Assembly (NCBI RefSeq): GCF_025698545.1
Contig: NC_068575.1
Span: 59,281,980-59,345,979, forward strand
Direction of reading: 5' to 3'
From: Gossypium raimondii
Taxonomy: Eukaryota; Streptophyta; Magnoliopsida; Malvales; Malvaceae
Length of the DNA stretch: 64,000 bases
Every line of letters begins with the position of its first letter. Position 1 is the stretch's first letter. The notes under the pieces were generated by a model. It saw only the letters and a list, made by a program, of their open reading frames with translations, ran no database searches and was not told the origin of the DNA. Shown here piece after piece: positions 49,698 to 62,326 of this stretch. The position numbers were made by a program, and so were the translations under genes.

Positions 49698-51846
49698 GGT
49701 ACAGTTTTACTTTTTGTTTCCCATCAACTCACACTACAGTTGTTGGTTTGTAGATTACTAATGTTGCAGACAAATTAGGCGTAGGAGTACATTTCAACCC
49801 GTATGTTACTTGGAATAACAAGGTAATTGAGTTTTAATTATTTGAGATCTTAAGTTTAATATGATTACTGAAATGGATTATAGGTGTATACACACACTGA
49901 TTTCGTTTAAATCTTAATTGCCCCACACTTTGGCTTTATTGTGGATGGCAGATGTTGAAATATGGAGTTGTTAGAATGCATGACTTGATCCAAGACATAC
50001 TAAATTGGGAGAGCTTCTACTTGAGTGGTCGTTTGCAAAAACCGGTGTGTTTTATCTGATTCTTTTTTTCCTCAGTATCTTGTGCTATATTTCTTTCAAA
50101 AAAGTACTGCAAAAATGGATACTTTTTGTGAGTTGTAACTAATTGTTAACTGTCTTGTAAAGCTTGTCTAATGTTAAAATCATCCTTGTTTTCTTGTTTG
50201 CCAAATGAAGGTGAATCATTCGGCCTTTTTTTAGAAGCATATTCACCATTTATTGCAGTATTCTTTTACCTTTGTTTTTTTAGGTAAATATGCTTGTGGA
50301 TAACCTGGACATTGAAACTATAAACTCAGTTAACCTTCGAGCTGCGGTGTCTGCTGCTCTCCTCCTCTTACCACCCAAATTCACAGAGGTTTGCTCTGTT
50401 GCTGTTTTTTCCTCTTAGAAATCTCATATTACCAGATATATTATAATCAACTCCGTGTTCATGTAGGAAGACCTTTATGCCAAAATATGTAGCCTGTCAT
50501 ACATGGGTGACGTGCGTATGCTTTTTGCAGAGGACCGAAGTAAGGTAAAACTTAAGTTTGTTTAAGGAGGAAATTTGAAGGGAAATATTTAGCTGTCGAT
50601 TGTGCAATTCATCTTCTGAAATTTACATTGGTTTTGTTAATCAAAGTTGGGGAATAACTTCTGAAATTTCCTTTTTTTTAGTAAATTTTCTACTGCTTCT
50701 TTGTTCAATTTTCATTTAATCTGGTATTTATTTATTCATTTTTTTGATAAAAATCTGGTATTTATTTCATTATGCTGTAAGAGGGATATTTTCTTGATTC
50801 AGGTGAAGAAGATCGTACAAGGGCAGTTTGATTTATTCCAGTCCATGTATAAGCCGTTTCTTGAAGAGTATGAAGGCAAAGACTTCTTAAGATTCTCATC
50901 ATCTAAAAATCAACTTGCAAATATATCTCAGGTTTATATGAATTCAAATTAAAGAACCCAAAGTTGGTATCATTTATTGCTCACATACTTAAATAAGTTC
51001 CGAGTAAAACAGTAAAGCTCTGCCAGAAATGAAGTCTCTGCATTCTCTACTTTTATCCAAGCTCTTTTAATAGTTAAAAATGGGGCAAATACTGAAGTTA
51101 TTTTATATGCACTAACGCTTACTGCTTGCATGGTTTTAATTACATGAATTTGGTTTTTCTTTAATGTTATTTTAGGTTGTTGTGTAGGTATGAAGATGGT
51201 AATTTCTTGTTTCCCGTATTTGTTGATTTCACCTCATAGAGGGAATTGCTGTAAATGGTATTGATAAGAAGCTTTACTAAATGACTTAACTTTTATGGAA
51301 AAGTTATCATATATTTCATGCCAGACCTTTGGGGCTTTTGAATTGCATATGGAATAACATTCTCTGTGAGACTATTGATATTGAAATATTCTTGGTTGAA
51401 ATCAGGATTGTGGCTTACCAGTGACTCACTCGCACATATCTTTCCTTCCTCCAACTGTTAGAAGCCAAATGGGGATGAAGATAGGGAAGAAGAAAGTAAT
51501 CAGTGAATCTGGTAAGTGACCACTTACATTAGCCCCCCTAGTCTTGAAAGCATTTTTTTTTAAATACTGCTACTAGGTAAGTTGGTGAAGTAGATTGATT
51601 GACAAAGGGAAATTGTTTGTTATGTTTGGTTGAATATGGGCAGGTAAGGTTGGGAATGGGAATGAGTTAGGATTTGGGTCAAGAGAAGAGGCTGCAAAGT
51701 GCATGCAGAAGGCATTGAGGCGAACAGTGATGGTTTCAAGTGCAAGGCAAGCAGTATCTGGTGTATTGACTGTGGGCGGTGTTAAAGCAGCTAGATATCT
51801 AACCAGTAAGATGTGCAAGGCTTGGAGATCATGGACAAGGACATGA
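49233..51846 (+). CDS. TAM41: Mitochondrial phosphatidate cytidylyltransferase TAM41-like (Mmp37 family)
   Basis: TAM41 makes CDP-diacylglycerol from phosphatidic acid and CTP on the matrix side of the inner mitochondrial membrane, the first step towards cardiolipin. Exons: 49233-49346, 49431-49487, 49598-49660, 49754-49822, 49952-50044, 50284-50388, 50467-50544, 50803-50931, 51406-51511, 51644-51846. GT-AG borders and phases agree; 338 residues. Family signatures: CCVYGSTLHS (residues 24-33) and MVDYILGVSDPLQWHSEN (nucleotidyltransferase-like), then KLGVGVHFNPYV, YGVVRMHDLIQDILNWESFYLSGRLQKP, SLSYMGDVRMLFAED and KKIVQGQFDLFQ. The C-terminal part has basic and small residues (SSARQAVSGVLTVGGVKAARYL). 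I start at the first in-frame ATG; the longer frame upstream opens with TTG. No clear cleavable presequence is visible, so targeting must be checked. Confidence 0.93.
49663..49694. repeat. (TC)n microsatellite at a 5' splice site
   Basis: About 16 TC units begin two bases after the donor GT of the third TAM41 intron (49661-49753). Confidence 0.95.
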
Positions 51847-52865
51847 TTATCATAACCTAAATCAAGGCTGGGCTGGGATGGGAAGCTGTTATCGTAATCT
51901 AAATCAGGCTGGGGATTGGGAACTGTTGTTGTGGTTGGTTATTTATTGTTAAAATGAGGAAGGATAGTGAAAGTGTTTCTCAATCTCATTACTATTTTCC
52001 TTTTTGGTTATACATAAAAATATTATTAAGATAAAATCTTATTATATATATGTATTGACTTATTTGAAATTAAGTTGCATTACAAGAAGTTCGAACAAAA
52101 AAATTACAATACAAAATTTTCTCAAGTAAGATGAGTCATAATTATTATTAGCTTTTTCGTACTCAAAAGTAATTTTTATTTATTTATTTATTTTAAAGTA
52201 AAAGAAATCTATTTATAATATACTAATAAACATAAAAGCTAAAATTCAATTGTAATAATTGAAATTATTGTTAAAAGATATATACTTTGTAATGGTAAAC
52301 AAAAATATAAAAGATAATTTAAAATTACAAATTAAAACAAACTAATTATTTATGTTATATCTATTTTAATATGAATTTATATAATCATATCAATTTAAGT
52401 TCAAATTATTATTTGATTTGAAAATAAGATCATTTTATTTTGATCTTGGGTTAATTTGAATTAAAATGATTTTGTAGTTTTGTTTTTGTAGTAAAATCGT
52501 AATTGATAAAAATAAAAAAAATAAGGAGTAAATTTGTAATTATTTTTAAATGGATTTATTTAAATAACTAAAAGAAACTGAACAAAGAAGACCAATTTTG
52601 AACAAATTTCGAAATATAAAAAAGTTACTAATACGAAATTATTTTCGGTGGCATATGTTGGCGAGACAGGGCAACTGAACTCTCGTCGTAGAAGTAGATT
52701 ATAAATTTATATAATTCATAAGTGGCTGCGGCGGCCACCGCTTCGTATGAGTTTGAAATTCTGCCAAACCCAAACTAAAGCCGTATTTATTTCTTCTTTT
52801 AAACTCCGACGTACTGTTTCTTATGCGATTTTTGTTTCTCTGCAGTTTTTTCAATCTCCCAAAAC
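51847..52865. other. Spacer between TAM41-like and DCAF4-like genes
   Basis: AT-rich, about 1 kb. It holds the 3' end of the TAM41-like transcript and the promoter and leader of the DCAF4-like gene. No other feature seen. Confidence 0.5.
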
Positions 52866-55800
52866 ATGCCACAAGGTTCCTAGATTTTTTCCCTATTCCA
52901 CTGTTCCAAATCAATTAATAAAAACTCAGCTAATAGTATTTGAGTTTTATGTTAATGCAGACCTCCCTGGGTTCTACTATGATGCGGAGAAGAACAGGTA
53001 CTTCCCCAATAAACCTCGGATACCTGGCTCTTCTTCCTTCTCCAATGCTTCGCCATCCCAAAACAACCCTCTTTCTAGCTCCCTCCAGGTAACCCCTTCG
53101 GATTCTTCTTCAATAACTTAATTTTTATACTTCAACACTTTGAAACTCAAAACTCACATTAAAAAGTGGTTTCTTCCCTTAGGAAATAATAATTCATTAA
53201 TTCATGCTTGAATACATCTGCTTCTGTATTTGAGACTTTTCGAATTTTTCAGTTGGAAAACTATATATTTTAATCATATCCATTATACTTGCAATATTAA
53301 TTCTCACAACTAACTTTTTAACTTACATACACATAGCTTCGTGTGTTTCCTATCTTCAATTTCTTTTAGGCTCTTTTTGGGTGCAGGCGACCAAGTTATG
53401 TCCAAAAACCAGGGTTCCCGCATCTAAGCTGCTTCATCTTAGAGAGTTGAACGGCAATGCTTTTAGTTATGATCGAGGAAGGCATAGCTTTGTGGAGGAA
53501 GTCCATAAGTTACATGCTTCTAAACCTGTGGTAATTTATAAGTTGCCTTTTCATTTTCCATTTATCCATAATTTACAAATTATTCATGTTAGTCCACTAG
53601 TTTTTCTAAATCTAACTAAAATGGACTGCAAGATTTTTTTTTTATCCCATTAAGAGCTACCTTTAGTTTATCTCGCTAATGGATCAAACCTTCATCTTTT
53701 TCCTTTGTGACCCTCAAGAATATGTATTGAGAAAACTAGAGTTATACTGTTTTATATGAATTTATATTGCCTGTAATACTCACGCATATTCCTTTTGCAA
53801 TATTAGTCATTCTTTAAATCAGAGTTTTATTCCCAAATTTCTTACTGATAATCTCTTAGTTTTCGTTATTGTATTTTACAGTATTTCTGATTTGTTTCAG
53901 GTTTGGAGATATGGTGCAACAGACGAAAATTTATTAAGAAATATACGTTATAGTGCTTTGGAGCAGACACAAATTGATGTCCAGACACTAGAGGGTCAAA
54001 TGGAAACAGAAGTTCTGCTAGCGGGCAGTATGGACGGCTCCTTGAGGTATAAATGGAGTTGGAAATAGATATAGATGTATCTACATCCTCTTCCAAGTAC
54101 AAGATGCCTCCAATTTCCTATTGCTTTCCTATAAATTCTACTACTTTAGGTGGATCTACAATCTCTTAATATGAGGCATTAGCTGTTGGCATTTCTTTGC
54201 GTTGATCACATTTACTGGTGTCAAAATACAATATGCTGAAGTGTGTCATCTGTTACTCTGTTTGAGTAATGACCTCTAATTTGAAATGATTGTGTCAGTT
54301 CTTCCCGTGCTCATGCATCATGGTTGGGTGACCTAAACATGCCATACTTCTTGCAACTTGCTGTCAAGTGCGATAAAAATTAGGTCTCCTTTTCAATTTT
54401 GTTGCGACATTGGAACATCTACATATCTTGCTCATCTTTTCTTTCTCCCAATGATCTGGTCTTCTTTTTGGTGTTACCATCTAACATTACATAGCCCTTC
54501 GTATTGTTGTATTGGAGCTTTTACATATTATGATGCATGGTGCATTCTTCTACTACTGCAACAGACATGCAGATGCACTAGTTCTTTCTCACTTCCATTT
54601 TTCTGTTTACGACTGTTACATTGTATTTCTAAGCATTTGTCTCGTCGATTTGTTATTTTCTACTGGCTGCTATTGTGACATATGTTTAGCTTCTTTTTAT
54701 GGCGTTGCAAAGGAACTTATATATCATCCATTTTCTTTTAAACCTTCTATCAGTGTTGTGGTATTGAATAAAAATTTGGATACTGTTTAGCTATAGTTTT
54801 TGAAGTTTGGTTTTCTTGCAGTCTCTTAAAGGTTGGAAGTGAACGCCATTTTGACTATGGGATCACACACATTCCAGATCGTGTTTGGCCTTCCACCAAA
54901 GGGGATGCGGAGAGTGATGAAACGCCTCCGTATGTCTCGAGGCCTGCAGCTGCTCCACTCCATATGCCGTCAAGAATATCTTCTATAAGATTGTGTGAAA
55001 AGCAATCTTTTTCTACAAACAATTATGATTCCAAGTTCCAATGCTCACTGTATCCTTCAGTGATCGCTTATCTTGACAAGTTCTTCAATATACTGAAGAC
55101 ATTAATTCCTGAAATCTTCATCTTCTCTGTGATCTGGATGTCCCATAGTTCTGTGGTTTATGAAGCATGAAATCTCACTTTGCCTAATGGATGTGCTATC
55201 TAATTCATGGTTTATATGATTTAATATGGTTCATTCTTCGCTCTTGCCATAAATTCCTCAGATTTTCTTATTTATTATGTTTGCATCTCAAGAAGAGATT
55301 TGGTTTTTCACTTGCAATATCTTAACGTAAAAAAACAGCATAACTACACTGGGGTCTGAGACTTATGGTGGATTTGTTTATATCCTTAATCTCCTGGAAC
55401 CAGTAGATTTTACTTCTCGATTGGATCGAAGGTTACATGCAGTTGCTACTTTTAATCATACCATTTGGACTGCAGATTATAGTTTTAATACAGCTCAAGC
55501 AGCAATAGGCAAGTTTCTTTCTCTCTTCTTTTAATTTTTTGCTCTTGTTAAGTTATGTTTGAATTAGCTTTCAAATTGTATTTCATTTTTAGCATGGAAA
55601 TTATGTAGCTTTCCAAAAATTTATGATATTTCTATTCCTATATTATGGCATTGTCCTCTAGATGGATTCATTGACCTTCCTTCCTAGTCTTTAGTTTGAT
55701 CAGTAATGGAAGGTGCTTTGCTGTCATCTCTTGCCATGTTTTCCTCTGTCTAGTCTAGAGACATTTAAGTAAACATGTTTCCCTGCTCAGTTCAGGTTGC

Positions 55801-58045
55801 AATTACATAGTATTAGACATAAACTTGTATCCACTTGAGCTAAGGTCCAATCATTGGTTTAGCATTTCTTACACTTGCTCTACTCTTCAACCACAAACTG
55901 CAATTAATTGGGAATTCTTTTGATAACTTATGATTATGTTAAATTTCTGTTGCTGTATCTTATTTGAACAACTGCTCCATTTCCTGATAGAATATAAGAA
56001 TAAATAAGAGGGGTAGTGACCTTTAGCCGTTGCTGTCCTTCACCCTGTAATATTCAGACACTTATATTATATATGCTTTTTTTATCATTATAGGAACTGA
56101 TATTGGAGTAGCCTTGGTCAATGTCGAAAGAGGAGCAACGAAATGGGTGTGTCGTAGCAAAAGTGATGTTTTGGCTCTACAATTTGATCAGACAGTAAGA
56201 ATTATATCCTTCAAGGTTTTGGCTAATGATGTGAAATTCCTCTTTACTTTAATCGATGAACCTTTTAGTAATATATCAGTTTGTAAGGGGAAAAATATGT
56301 TCATTAATATCAGTATTCAATTGTGCTTAATTTTGTTTCTCCCATTACCCACTGGGAGTCAGATAAATTCATTTTTTGAGGTTCTAGACCTTTCTTTCTT
56401 TTGGTCAGGTTTCAAGTTATTTGTTGTATCTTATTCTTTTAACAGGTGGCATAATGTGTTCCATGATAATTAATGTATGATATACGCTCTGAGCTTGGAA
56501 AGGAAGCATGGAAGCTTATAGCATACTTATATCTTGAAATTGATCCTGAATGTGACTTATTTCAGGGAAATATTGTTCTTTGTGGACTCAGAAATGGAGC
56601 AATTGTCACTGTGGATGTTCGTGAGAACCAGGAGCGCATGTTTTCGAGACTTACTAAGCTTAAAATACCTTACTCGTCTTCAGGAAGAAGTAGTCAGAAA
56701 AGATGGTTTGAGGTACCAATTTCTATTTAGAGATTAAATTGAAGTTTTTATGTATGCACAATGAAGATTATGGATGATGGTGGTTGATAATTCTGAAACT
56801 CGGTTGTGGTTGTAGAGTAGATATATAATATATCTTGCCATCTTCATCTTCTTTCACAAACTGATGAAGATCTATGGTTGAAAATTATGGATACTGCAGT
56901 TGTTTATTGTGCTTGTTAGTTTTTGCAGATATCATATTTCCATTTTTCTACCTTGTAGCATCAGCTTACGCAATTTACTTTATTCATGCCTCAATCCATC
57001 TCATATCTGGGAAACATGTTAAAGTATTTAACTTGGAATTTCTTTTTGTTGTTATCAGAGGTTAATTTATGTGGTTGTCATGTTTTACAGATCAAAGGAC
57101 TCATATCTCCTTCTCATACAATTCATATGCCGTCATCTATTTCTAGGTTGGTGAGTCTTGATGCTTTTGTAAACCTGCTTTGTAGTCTTGTTTGTTTGCT
57201 TCAAGTTTATTAACTCCTGCTATGTTGTCTGACCTCAAGTTTGGTATCACTTCAATCCTATGATCAATACTTCTTGGCAAGCTCAATGGATGGTTCGGTG
57301 AGTTCCATTTGTCCATTTAACTCTTGTTCTAGATTTTGCTTTGCTTACTTCTCATTCTGCATCTAATTTTCCTCCCTGGTTAGTTTTATTTAAATTATGC
57401 TTTGCATGGATAGATGTTTCAGTTACCTTGTGTTGTAATTTTTCTGATATTGGTTGTAGCTGTGTCAGGTGATATTTTAGATTAATGATTTCTCTTGTGA
57501 ATATTATTTTTCATAAGTTGCAACTTTTTTTTTAGATGAAGCTCTATGATCACCGTCTAACTAAGAGAGGGGCTGTACAATCGTATGGAGGGCATGTGAA
57601 TTCGCATACACGTATACAGCTTGGAGTTGACCAATCTGAGAGATTTGTTATGTCAGGTGAGGTGCATTAACAACTGAATGAATGGGCATACAATGTTTAG
57701 CAGATGTAAGAATTTGAGTGTAACAACATTTGTTCTTGCAGGGGGAGAGGACTGCTATTTACGATTGTGGAGTATCAAGTCCGGTAAAATGCTGTTTGGG
57801 GAAAAATTTTCTGATTCCATGCTAACAAACATTTGCTGGCGAAGAGCTCAAAGTAAATTCGATTTCCCCCTTCTCTACTTTTGCTTTGCCCCGTCTTCCG
57901 GGGTAGCAAGATCATGTAATAACTTGACTTTGTTTTTGTCCACTTTATAGGCACCTTGGGAAAGGAAGGTGAAATTAGACAAAACCATAATTGTAGAGCA
58001 TGGCTTGCATCAGAAGAAGGGCTATTCCACATGCACTGGTCCTGA
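52866..58045 (+). CDS. DCAF4: DCAF4-like WD40 repeat protein (putative CUL4-DDB1 substrate receptor)
   Basis: By family, a DDB1- and CUL4-associated factor that presents substrates for ubiquitination. Exons: 52866-52875, 52961-53088, 53387-53530, 53901-54046, 54822-55049, 55339-55508, 56094-56194, 56566-56712, 57091-57146, 57240-57297, 57536-57656, 57742-57852, 57951-58045. All phases agree, giving 504 residues. Start is ATG 52866; the tiny first exon gives MPQ, joined to DLPGFYYDAEKNRYFP, the N-terminal signature of DCAF4/WDR21. WD-type segments are LLAGSMDGSLR, NIVLCGLRNGAIVTVDVRE, YFLASSMDGSMKLYDHRL and FVMSGGEDCYLRLWSIKSGKML. The VDVR and YDHR motifs are DxR-type elements like those used to bind DDB1. 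The intron after 55508 has a GC donor (ATAG then GCAAGT). An alternative start at 52747 reads through the first intron in frame, but lacks family support. Confidence 0.9.
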
Positions 58046-61000
58046 GTTGGAAACCATGGATTTTGGTGAGAAGAGACTTGACACTTAATATGGCCAGTTT
58101 TGATAATATGGCCACTTTGGGGAAATTTTGGGTTCGCATACTGTAAACTAGTATTAGTATAGTATCCAGCTTGATTATGTGAGGAATTTTGGTGGCTTTG
58201 CCTGTTTGGCAGTGGAGTAGGAAAATGCTCTGTGTTCCAGATGCACATAGGCATGAATATAGGCGTGGGCATATTTGATTCCAACACTGACCAATAACCA
58301 TGGGTAGCGACTAATGAATTGAGAAAATGAAAATTATTTATTTGTGAGTTTATAAAGTGCTACAATGTGGTTGGTGTCTTACTTTGTCGATTTTTCCTTA
58401 TTGTGGGTTGAAGTTTTAAATCAAAATAAATGAAGAGAACTCGCCGTTGGCGCAACAGCGACACCAGTCCCACATTGCGAACATTTGGATTTTCATTTAA
58501 ACATTCATATTAAGCCAAAAACCTAGGCACATAAATTGTACAGGGGACATGTTGAGAAATGAGAGTTCTTTTATTATTCTGATGACGAAGAAAATTGATT
58601 CCCTTGCTTTTTAATTCTGATTGATGAAAAAAGAGCTGACAGTTGCATATTTTAGCACAAAAAAAATTAAAAAGATAGGAAAATAACAACAATTATATTG
58701 AAGGATTATCATGTTATAGTTGAGAGAGTGGTATGTAAGATAATCAAAAATTAAATTCACAGCTGTTCCAACGTAATTTCAAATATATAGAAACACTATA
58801 GCTCAAATAATAGTGTAACTTCTCTGGTGGTTGAAGGTTTGATCTTTAATCACAAATTCAAAACATAAACTTAATCTAATTTATCAGATATCCCAAGCTT
58901 GATAATAAAAAATTCGTGCTTATAAATTCCTGATTTGCAAGAAACGCAATTTTTAGATTTATCTTACGCCTAAAAGAATTGCATGCCACATAAACGTAAT
59001 TTGCGGCCGCAAAACTAGGGATCAAAGAGTTGATATATAGAATATGGTTGAAGTTAATTTATACTCCAGATTTAAGGCCAATGAGAAATAGATCAGCTGT
59101 TGCATTGCTATTACATCTGACCACGACCGTCTTTAGTCCCTGCTCTCATGCTTCTGCATGCCATCAAATATTGGCCATATCTCAGCCCACAATACCGTTC
59201 CAATTCCAATATTTCTACATAAACCAGCCAACCAATTTCCTTTGGAGTCCCATATGGTCGAATTTGAATTATAAATTTTTAAGAGCTGAAAATATAATTT
59301 TATCATTGTATTAATATAAATTTTTAATATTTGTTTAGGGGTTAAATTATAAAATTTCATTTTTAAAGAGGCTATAATCAAATTTTATATTTAAGGAAGA
59401 GTCTAATTACAATTTTATCATTGAATCAACTTAAAACTTCACACTCGTGTTTGCTTGCTGTTTTTGACTCCGCCTCTATCCAAAAAGTGAAGAGCCTTGC
59501 CAATCGGTGGTCTGGAGACAACCAACAAATTTGCGGAGGCACCCAATAGACCCGACTAATACCTTTTCTTATACTGTAGAATGGATGTTTTGTGCGAGTA
59601 AAGCTCTATGTAACCACATTGTACACCACACACATTTTCATCAATAAAAAATAAACCTGTTGCCACGCATCCAAACATTCCAACGTATCACCCCAAATAA
59701 AATATTCCGAGAGGTTATACCATCCCTCCATAAAAGGCTCATCAAGAAGGTTACTACAAGGCCAATAAGATAGTGCTTGACAATAAAACTTGGTATTACT
59801 TTCTTGTGAAATCAATTTTACCCGAAGTCACTGAATAATCTTTCTGCACGTATATGGTTGTCTCTGTTAAATTTTTTGCAAAATTTTCTCTTCCACATTT
59901 CTCAACCTTTGTCAGAAAATGATTACACATTGATTTAATCTACTCGAAACTTTTTATAATATCCTATCAATTATCTCTAGCTTCTCAACTATATTTGAAT
60001 TCAAACAGACATTATTTTTAATTTTACTGAAATTAGTTTTATAAATTCTTATATTAATTTTTTTCTTTCATTAACTATTTTATTGTTTACATATTTTTAA
60101 TCTAACCAACAACCGCCAATAATAATGATTGCCGTTGAAAGAACTATTATTTTATAGTTATTAATTATTCATTACATTTGTTCCTTTACCTCTGGAATAA
60201 ATAATTTCAAAATTACTTCATTTGACGTTTCTGAAATTTATTTTATTATTTTAGCCAAAAGTATATTAGAGTTTAATAAATCATGAAATAAGCATGCAAA
60301 AGAATCAAAATATAAAAAAAATGAAAATGATTTTTTATATTAATCCTAATTTCATGTACTTATTAAATTCAAAAAGTGGTTGAATTGTACTTAAGTATAT
60401 AAATTGAACTTGTGAGAATAAATAAAGATGTCAACTAATACAAATTAAAGATGTAGTACACCTACCCTAAATACACTTAAACTTTGACGGCATATTCATA
60501 ATTTGTATATTTTGATAAAAGGGTCATGGAGGTCCTTGTATTAGGAATTAAATTGTATTTTATTCTTTCTACTCCAAACATGAATAAATTAATCCATGTA
60601 CATTAGATCAAAGAACAAACTAATCCTTTTGTTAAAATTTTCCTTCATTTCTGTTGTTAAAAATTTGTCCCTGTACATCTGCATAAGGCACATGCGGCAT
60701 GTCACATGATATTGTCTGATTATTCCATCAACCACGCATGTTTTTAACAGTAAAAAGGGAAGAAAGTTTTAACAGAAAGTACTAATTTGCTCTTTAATCT
60801 AATGTATAGGGACTAGTTTGCCCATTTCATGAATAGAGAGGGTAAAATGCAATTGAACTCCTAGTATAGGGACCTCCATGATACTTTTACCCACTATTTT
60901 ATTTTTTATTGTATTTTGATATATTATTCAAATATTCATCTAAAAAATTAAAAATTATGATTAAATACCAACAAGTGTGGATGTAATGATAAGTCAGAGA

Positions 61001-61381
61001 ATAGTCTCATAGGTTTGATCCTATAGAATTTGATCCATTTTCTTATTAAGCGAGGGGAACAAAATAAATCAGATCGATTTTTCGATCAAAAACACTATGT
61101 GAAATCTTCTATTTTTCCTTTCCTATCCCTATCTCATAAGTACATCATTTGAATCAATAGAGAGGATTCGAACCTCGAGCATACATTATTGGGAGAGGTA
61201 GACACGAACCCAACGTGAATCCAAATTAAAACTAAAAAATTAAATGAATTTACCTTTTTTTTCATTGACAAAAAAAAAAGTTATTTTTTACAATCACGCT
61301 TCCCCTACCCGCACACAAATTTCAAATGATGATAAATAGTACAAAAGATTTATCTTTTTCATGAACTTGAATTAACAACGA
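58046..61381. other. Spacer between DCAF4-like and IRX15-like genes
   Basis: The first 300 bases or so are the 3' end of the DCAF4-like transcript. An inverted-repeat element occupies 60514-60893. A box B-like word (GGTTCGAATCC on the minus strand) occurs at about 61165-61176, without a full tRNA around it. No coding frame is supported; the minus-strand frame at 59606-59815 has no recognisable motif. Confidence 0.45.
60514..60893. mobile_element. MITE-like element with long inverted repeats
   Basis: The two arms (about 60514-60650 and 60750-60893) are imperfect inverse copies. The left arm begins ATAAAAGGGTCATGGAGGTCC and the inverse of the right arm begins GTAAAAGTATCATGGAGGTCC. Further in, both have TACATTAGAT.AAAGA.CAAA.TA and GTTAAAA.TTTCC. 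It has no coding capacity. I could not define a target duplication, so the superfamily is open. Confidence 0.7.
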
Positions 61382-62326
61382 CTACGAAACTGAAGCTTTT
61401 GTTGACGATGATGAATTGTTCTTATTGCGACAGTACTGGAAGCTATTCTCTTCCATTCTTTCGACCATGAAATGGGCAAGCATATCATTGCGTTCCACCA
61501 TGTTTTCCCTACACAAAAACTCATCCCCTGACATCTGTTCCACATCTCTGTAATAATCATGGACGAAAACATGTGTTTTAAGGCTGCCCCCTTTCTTGCT
61601 CCTCGCTAACACGCCAGCGGTGAAGATCGGTTGCATTCTGCCGGGACTTTCTGGTCCGTTGCCTCTCGGCCCATCGATTAATATCACATCCCAATCCACT
61701 TCGTAAACGTGGTTCGGCAAATCGTTGATTCCGAGCTTACAATCTGAGAACAACAGGTTTTGGACCGGCCGACATTCGTTGTGGATTTGTTCTTTGGCGG
61801 ACGCTATGAGCTCCTTTGTTTCATTCATCTTGGTCGTGTATTGGACGTCGAAGACATCGATTTCGGGATGTATCTCTTCGAAATAAGCGGCGTAGTATCG
61901 GTTTTCTTCGATGAAAACCGTGCGGCCGTTGTGGTTCAGTGATTTCCAGAGAAGGGTTTCTGGAGTTAGCCCGAAAACAAGGAAATTACACGGCGAGGAG
62001 CGTTTCCGGAGCACATCGGAGATCGGCTTCAGCTCGGAATATGACATGTGGAAGCTGTCGTTGGATTTCGAAGCATAATGGAGAAGGGTGTTGACAACGG
62101 TGGTCGGCAATGGCGCAGCATCACCAACACCACCGCCTGTCACGGCTATGATCCCGGCGGCAGTTGGTTTACCAGTAGTCGACTCTCGGGTGTATACAAG
62201 AGTGAGAAGAAAAGCTATGGTGAAGAAGGAAATGAAAGCAAGAAGCCATAATTTGTTAGAACTTCCTTGTTTTTGGATATAGGGATGAAGGAGGATTAGC
62301 TTAGTATTGCTGTTATTGTTCTTCAT
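61382..62326 (-). CDS. IRX15: IRX15/IRX15-L-type xylan biosynthesis protein (DUF579)
   Basis: Golgi protein needed for normal glucuronoxylan in secondary cell walls. DUF579 relatives of the GXM type methylate glucuronic acid side chains, while the exact activity of IRX15 is not settled. It is a single exon, 314 residues, ATG at 62324-62326 and TAG at 61382-61384. The N-terminus NTKLILLHPYIQKQGSSNKL and the single membrane anchor (about 26-45, LWLLAFISFFTIAFLLTLVY) match IRX15. The DUF579 domain (about 85-300) has FGLTPETLLWKSLNHNGRTV, EENRYYAAYFEEIHPEIDVF, ECRPVQNLLFSDCKLGINDL, WDVILIDGPRG and THVFVHDYYRDVE. The Arabidopsis pair IRX15 and IRX15-L is also intronless and of similar length. The C-terminus is Ser-rich. 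Confidence 0.95.
   Translation of the reverse strand: MKNNNSNTKLILLHPYIQKQGSSNKLWLLAFISFFTIAFLLTLVYTRESTTGKPTAAGIIAVTGGGVGDAAPLPTTVVNTLLHYASKSNDSFHMSYSELKPISDVLRKRSSPCNFLVFGLTPETLLWKSLNHNGRTVFIEENRYYAAYFEEIHPEIDVFDVQYTTKMNETKELIASAKEQIHNECRPVQNLLFSDCKLGINDLPNHVYEVDWDVILIDGPRGNGPESPGRMQPIFTAGVLARSKKGGSLKTHVFVHDYYRDVEQMSGDEFLCRENMVERNDMLAHFMVERMEENSFQYCRNKNNSSSSTKASVS

Noticed and set aside
54358-54790. Frames of 106 and 92 codons in a DCAF4 intron
   Set aside because: They fall inside the intron 54047-54821 and show Phe/Cys/Tyr-rich chance composition.
57775-58301. Minus-strand frames of 170 and 108 codons
   Set aside because: Antisense to the last two DCAF4 exons and 3' region; no family motif.
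61165-61176. tRNA gene at the GGTTCGAATCC motif
   Set aside because: No D-arm, anticodon arm or acceptor stem can be paired around it.
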